Positions 7,191 to 9,020 of a stretch of DNA of 9,020 bases are shown here, piece by piece. The notes below the pieces were generated by a model, which worked only from the letters and a program-made list of their open reading frames with translations, was not told the DNA's origin and did no database searches. The translations under genes and the position numbers were made by a program. Position 1 is the stretch's first letter. Each line of letters starts with the position of its first letter. The stretch comes from JAJFTV01 sp964426355 (lineage in GTDB: Bacteria; Chloroflexota; Anaerolineae; Anaerolineales; Anaerolineaceae), in NCBI GenBank assembly GCA_964426355.1, contig CAYRRA010000176.1, positions 1 through 9,020 on the forward strand. Reading direction: 5' to 3'.

Positions 7191-7221
7191 AGTATTTGCC
7201 TGGGGTGTGTCATAATGACAA
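7191..7221 (-). promoter_or_regulatory. Weak candidate promoter for the lrp-patA-amidohydrolase operon
   Basis: On the - strand TTGTCA (7221-7216) matches the -35 consensus at five of six bases. AATACT (7196-7191) matches the -10 at four of six, with a long 19-base spacer. Transcription would start near 7184, just before the GGAGG of the small ORF. The -35 box overlaps the 13-bp palindrome, as expected of a repressor-controlled promoter. The match is poor enough that the true promoter may lie elsewhere. Confidence 0.25.
7208..7220. promoter_or_regulatory. Perfect 13-bp palindrome, possible operator
   Basis: TGTCAT-A-ATGACA is a perfect inverted repeat with 6-bp arms and a one-base centre. 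It lies upstream of the small ORF and lrp, and about 150 bases before the rsmI -35 box. Its shape suits a dimeric regulator. The Lrp-type protein encoded next door is the natural candidate, but I cannot show that it binds here. Confidence 0.4.
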
Positions 7222-7264
7222 ATCGGTTGATATTTGGGGGTTGAACGACAAGGAACTGAAAAGC

Positions 7265-7302
7265 GAAACAGCAGGTAGCTTTGTGTTGCACCTGCCAGTT
7301 TC
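7265..7302. repeat. Imperfect inverted repeat (hairpin) in the spacer
   Basis: GAAAC-A-GCAGGT (7265-7276) pairs with ACCTGC-CA-GTTTC (7290-7302): 11 base pairs broken by a small internal loop, around a 13-base loop. No T tract follows directly on either strand, so it is not a classical terminator. Its role is unknown. Confidence 0.45.
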
Positions 7303-7327
7303 AAGTTGTGGCATCTTTTCTTTGGTT

Positions 7328-7344
7328 TGGGCTGGTTCAGCCCA
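7328..7344. repeat. Short perfect hairpin upstream of the rsmI promoter
   Basis: TGGGCTG-GTT-CAGCCCA is a perfect 7-bp stem with a 3-base loop, 27 bases before the rsmI -35 box. On + it is followed by mixed sequence rather than a T run. On - it is followed by an A-rich stretch, so it lacks a T tract on both strands. It could be a protein site or part of an unmapped transcript. Confidence 0.45.
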
Positions 7345-7371
7345 TGACTGAGACGTCCGAGGTCATCTTCT

Positions 7372-7401
7372 TTAACAATTAGTGACAAGTTGCGATATAC
7401 T
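7372..7401 (+). promoter_or_regulatory. Sigma-70-type promoter of rsmI-rsmE
   Basis: TTAACA (7372-7377; five of six -35 bases) and TATACT (7396-7401; five of six -10 bases) are separated by 18 bases. Transcription would start near 7408, giving a leader of about 26 bases that contains AGGTG (7422-7426) 7 bases before the rsmI ATG. Confidence 0.65.
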
Positions 7402-7433
7402 GTGTAAAAAGCGTTCTGTAAAGGTGAATAAAA

Positions 7434-8138
7434 ATGCTTTACCTGGTTGCAACCCCCATTGGAAACCTCGGCGATATTACACTGCGTGCCCTGGAAACGC
7501 TTAAAAACGTCGACTATGTCGTCAGCGAAGATACCCGTAAGACCGGTTTGCTGCTGAAACATTTTGAAATCAAGAAACCGCAGATCTCTTTTTACGAGCA
7601 TAATGAACAACGCCATCTGCCGCGCATCATGGATTTGCTGCACGAGGGAAAAGACATTGCATTGGTGAGCAATGCCGGTATGCCTGCCATCTCTGACCCT
7701 GGCTATCTGCTTGTAAGGGCTGTGATTGACGAGGATATTCCCTTCACGGTGATTCCCGGTGCGACTGCTGTGACAACCTCGCTGGTGCTCTCCGGGTTGG
7801 CGATGCACAGCTTCACTTTTCGCGGTTTCCCCCCGAGAAAGCAGGGTGCAAGACGGCGTTTTTTGCAAATCGACGCTGAGTCGCCGCACACTTTGATTTT
7901 CTACGAAAGCCCGTATCGACTGCAGGCGTTTCTGGAAGATGCTTGCGCAGTGCTGGGCGATCGACCCGCTGCTGTGGCAAATGACCTGACCAAGCTGTTC
8001 GAGACGGTGCTGCGCGGCAGCCTGAGCGAACTGGCTGACCGTTTTACGCAGGAAACGGCACGTGGTGAATATACCGTTGTGATTGCCGGAAAGCGGGAAG
8101 AAAAAGCAGGGGACACAGAAGAGGAGACGGAAGATTGA
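7434..8138 (+). CDS. rsmI: 16S rRNA (cytidine-1402-2'-O)-methyltransferase RsmI
   Basis: This 234-residue enzyme uses S-adenosylmethionine to methylate the ribose of C1402 in 16S rRNA, in the decoding centre of the 30S subunit. It has the tetrapyrrole-methylase fold. Motifs in order are LVATPIGNLGDITLRALE at 4-21, SEDTRKTGLLL at 31-41, EHNE at 55-58, LVSNAGMPAISDPGY at 77-91, VIPGATA at 106-112, GFPPRK at 131-136, FYESPYR at 156-162 and DLTKLFE at 184-190. The usual forms are LVSDAGTP, ESPHR and ELTK, so three conserved sites vary. E. coli RsmI is 286 residues; the C-terminal extra domain is missing here and replaced by an acidic tail (about 221-234, rich in Glu). The start is supported by an AGGTG site and a promoter. 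It overlaps rsmE by four bases. Confidence 0.95.
   Translation: MLYLVATPIGNLGDITLRALETLKNVDYVVSEDTRKTGLLLKHFEIKKPQISFYEHNEQRHLPRIMDLLHEGKDIALVSNAGMPAISDPGYLLVRAVIDEDIPFTVIPGATAVTTSLVLSGLAMHSFTFRGFPPRKQGARRRFLQIDAESPHTLIFYESPYRLQAFLEDACAVLGDRPAAVANDLTKLFETVLRGSLSELADRFTQETARGEYTVVIAGKREEKAGDTEEETED
8121..8126 (+). promoter_or_regulatory. Ribosome binding site that decides the TTG start of rsmE
   Basis: GAGGAG lies inside the end of rsmI, 8 bases before TTG at 8135. No ATG or GTG lies near it in the rsmE frame, and the encoded IHRFFL right after the TTG is the usual RsmE N-terminus. Confidence 0.8.
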
Positions 8139-8893
8139 TCCACCGGTTTTTTCTGTCCCCAGACTGCTTCCGGGATACCCAGGTGACCTTTCCGGCTGAG
8201 ACCGCCCGCCAGATGCGGCAGGTCTTGCGTTTACGCCCCGGTGAAATGGTGACCGCCCTGGACGGGTGCGGTTGGGAATATTCTGTGCGCTTGGAAAAGC
8301 TGACCAATGACGGCGCCTGGGGGACCAGCCAGGGCAGGCAGCGCGCAGAGGGTGAACCTGTTCTTCAACTGGTATTGTATCTCAGCCTGACTCAGCGGGA
8401 GAAATTTGAGTGGGCGCTGCAAAAATGTACCGAAGTGGGGGTGAGTACTTTTGTACCGGTAATCTCGGAACGGACGCTGGCGCGCGACAAAGACCAGGCG
8501 ATGCAAAAGATGGAACGCTGGCGGCGTATCCTTAAGGAGGCAGCCGAACAGTCGGGCAGGGGGTTGGTTCCATCCATTCACCCGCCCGTCTTGCTGGAAA
8601 ATGCCTTGCAGGAAGTACAGGCGCTTGGCATATCCGCTTCTTTCCTTTGGGAAGAAGAACAGCAGTTCTCAATGCATGACTGGTTGCAAGAGCAGGCTGC
8701 AACTCTCATCGACCACCCGCAGGGTCCACTGGGGCTGTTCGTTGGTCCGGAGGGCGGTTACAGCTCACAGGAAGCAGACCGGGCACGGCAAACCGGTATT
8801 CGCGCGGTGACATTGGGCAGGCGAATCTTGCGCATGGAAACCGCTGCGGTGGTATCAGCGGCAATCACGCTGCATCACTTTGAGGGTGGATGA
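8135..8893 (+). CDS. rsmE: 16S rRNA (uracil-1498-N3)-methyltransferase RsmE
   Basis: This 252-residue enzyme methylates N3 of U1498 in helix 44 of 16S rRNA, using S-adenosylmethionine. An N-terminal PUA-like RNA-binding domain (about 1-72, from IHRFFL) precedes a SPOUT methyltransferase domain with a C-terminal trefoil knot. Family motifs are KCTEVGVSTFVPV at 97-109, ERWRRILKEAAEQSGR at 127-142, FVGPEGGYSSQEAD at 202-215 and VTLGRRILRMETAAVV at 225-240, which forms the cofactor-binding knot. Length is normal for the family. Translation starts at TTG, overlapping the rsmI stop by four bases (TTGA), with a good ribosome site inside rsmI. Its stop in turn overlaps the next start as ATGA. Both junctions suggest translational coupling. 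Confidence 0.95.
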   Translation: MIHRFFLSPDCFRDTQVTFPAETARQMRQVLRLRPGEMVTALDGCGWEYSVRLEKLTNDGAWGTSQGRQRAEGEPVLQLVLYLSLTQREKFEWALQKCTEVGVSTFVPVISERTLARDKDQAMQKMERWRRILKEAAEQSGRGLVPSIHPPVLLENALQEVQALGISASFLWEEEQQFSMHDWLQEQAATLIDHPQGPLGLFVGPEGGYSSQEADRARQTGIRAVTLGRRILRMETAAVVSAAITLHHFEGG

Positions 8894-9020
8894 AGATTCT
8901 CACCGTGTTAACATATTTTCGCCCGCATATTTCCGGGCTGACGCGCTATGCGGAGCGATTATGCTGCGCATTGGCTGAGCGTGGGCATGAGGTTACCGTG
9001 CTGACATCGCAGTATGACCG
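8890..9020 (+). CDS. GT4-type glycosyltransferase, N-terminal fragment (runs off the window)
   Basis: The first 43 residues of a protein are visible before the window ends. MKILTVLTYFRPHISG and AERGHEVTVLTSQYD form the first Rossmann strand, loop and second strand of a GT-B fold glycosyltransferase, of the glycosyl-transferase-4-like N-terminal type (GT4 group). These cytoplasmic or membrane-associated enzymes use nucleotide sugars to build lipids or polysaccharides. The motif PHISGLTRYAERL corresponds to the usual PxxGG.E.Y.. acceptor-side loop, with Ser in place of the first Gly. The ATG overlaps the rsmE stop by four bases, and GAGGG just upstream serves as its ribosome site. The donor sugar and product cannot be judged from this piece. 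Confidence 0.82.
   Translation, partial: MKILTVLTYFRPHISGLTRYAERLCCALAERGHEVTVLTSQYD

Larger units (their letters stand above)
7062..7433. other. Divergent spacer between the lrp-type gene and rsmI
   Basis: These 372 bases separate two divergently read operons. The left third is AT-rich and holds the small - strand ORF with inverted repeats inside it: ATTGAT/ATCAAT at 7139-7156 and TATTGT/ACAATA at 7077-7109. The middle holds a 13-bp palindrome (7208-7220) and an imperfect hairpin (7265-7302). The right third holds a short perfect hairpin (7328-7344) and the rsmI promoter. I see no tRNA or recognisable riboswitch. The 9-base word TAGTGACAA occurs twice (7099-7107 and 7380-7388), which in this length could be chance. 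Confidence 0.7.

Noticed and set aside
7152..7889. 245-codon - strand open frame covering the 5' part of rsmI and the spacer
   Set aside because: It overlaps strongly conserved rsmI codons and the rsmI promoter, and no domain is visible. Only the short separate-frame ORF with a ribosome site (7058-7165) was kept.
1..9020. Search for a defence system, mobile element, CRISPR array or toxin-antitoxin pair
   Set aside because: Every long coding region is accounted for by transport, metabolic, regulatory or rRNA-modification families, and no terminal repeats, spaced repeats or transposase motifs were seen.

Overview
This looks like an ordinary bacterial chromosome segment of moderate G+C, with tightly packed operons, clear Shine-Dalgarno sites and one TTG start. 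No marker gene here fixes the lineage. The protein style (a Dpp/Opp transporter, a compact RsmI followed directly by RsmE and a GT4 glycosyltransferase) would suit Chloroflexota, class Anaerolineae. That placement is an inference with low to moderate confidence.

Region 1 (1-3489, + strand) is the downstream part of a dipeptide/oligopeptide ABC importer operon: dppB (5' end outside the window), dppC, dppD and dppF. Gaps are only 4-10 bases, and a strong intrinsic terminator follows dppF. The substrate-binding protein gene is not in the window and may lie upstream.

Region 2 (3505-7165, - strand) converges on region 1. In transcription order it holds a possible 35-codon upstream ORF, an Lrp/AsnC-family regulator, a class III aminotransferase very like putrescine aminotransferase (PatA), and a YtcJ-like amidohydrolase. 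The order and spacing suggest one operon in which the Lrp-type protein senses an amino acid or amine and controls its catabolism. Import of peptides by the neighbouring transporter would fit this, but no shared control is visible.

Region 3 (7062-7433) is the divergent spacer between lrp and rsmI. It holds the small ORF, a perfect 13-bp palindrome, two hairpins and a good sigma-70-type promoter for rsmI.

Region 4 (7434-9020, + strand) is rsmI, rsmE and the start of a GT4 glycosyltransferase. Each junction overlaps by 4 bases, so the three are probably translationally coupled. RsmI and RsmE both methylate 16S rRNA near the decoding centre.

I saw no rRNA, tRNA, CRISPR, insertion sequence, phage or defence gene, and nothing that I would call a new system. 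The best lead is the small ORF plus palindrome arrangement in front of lrp.
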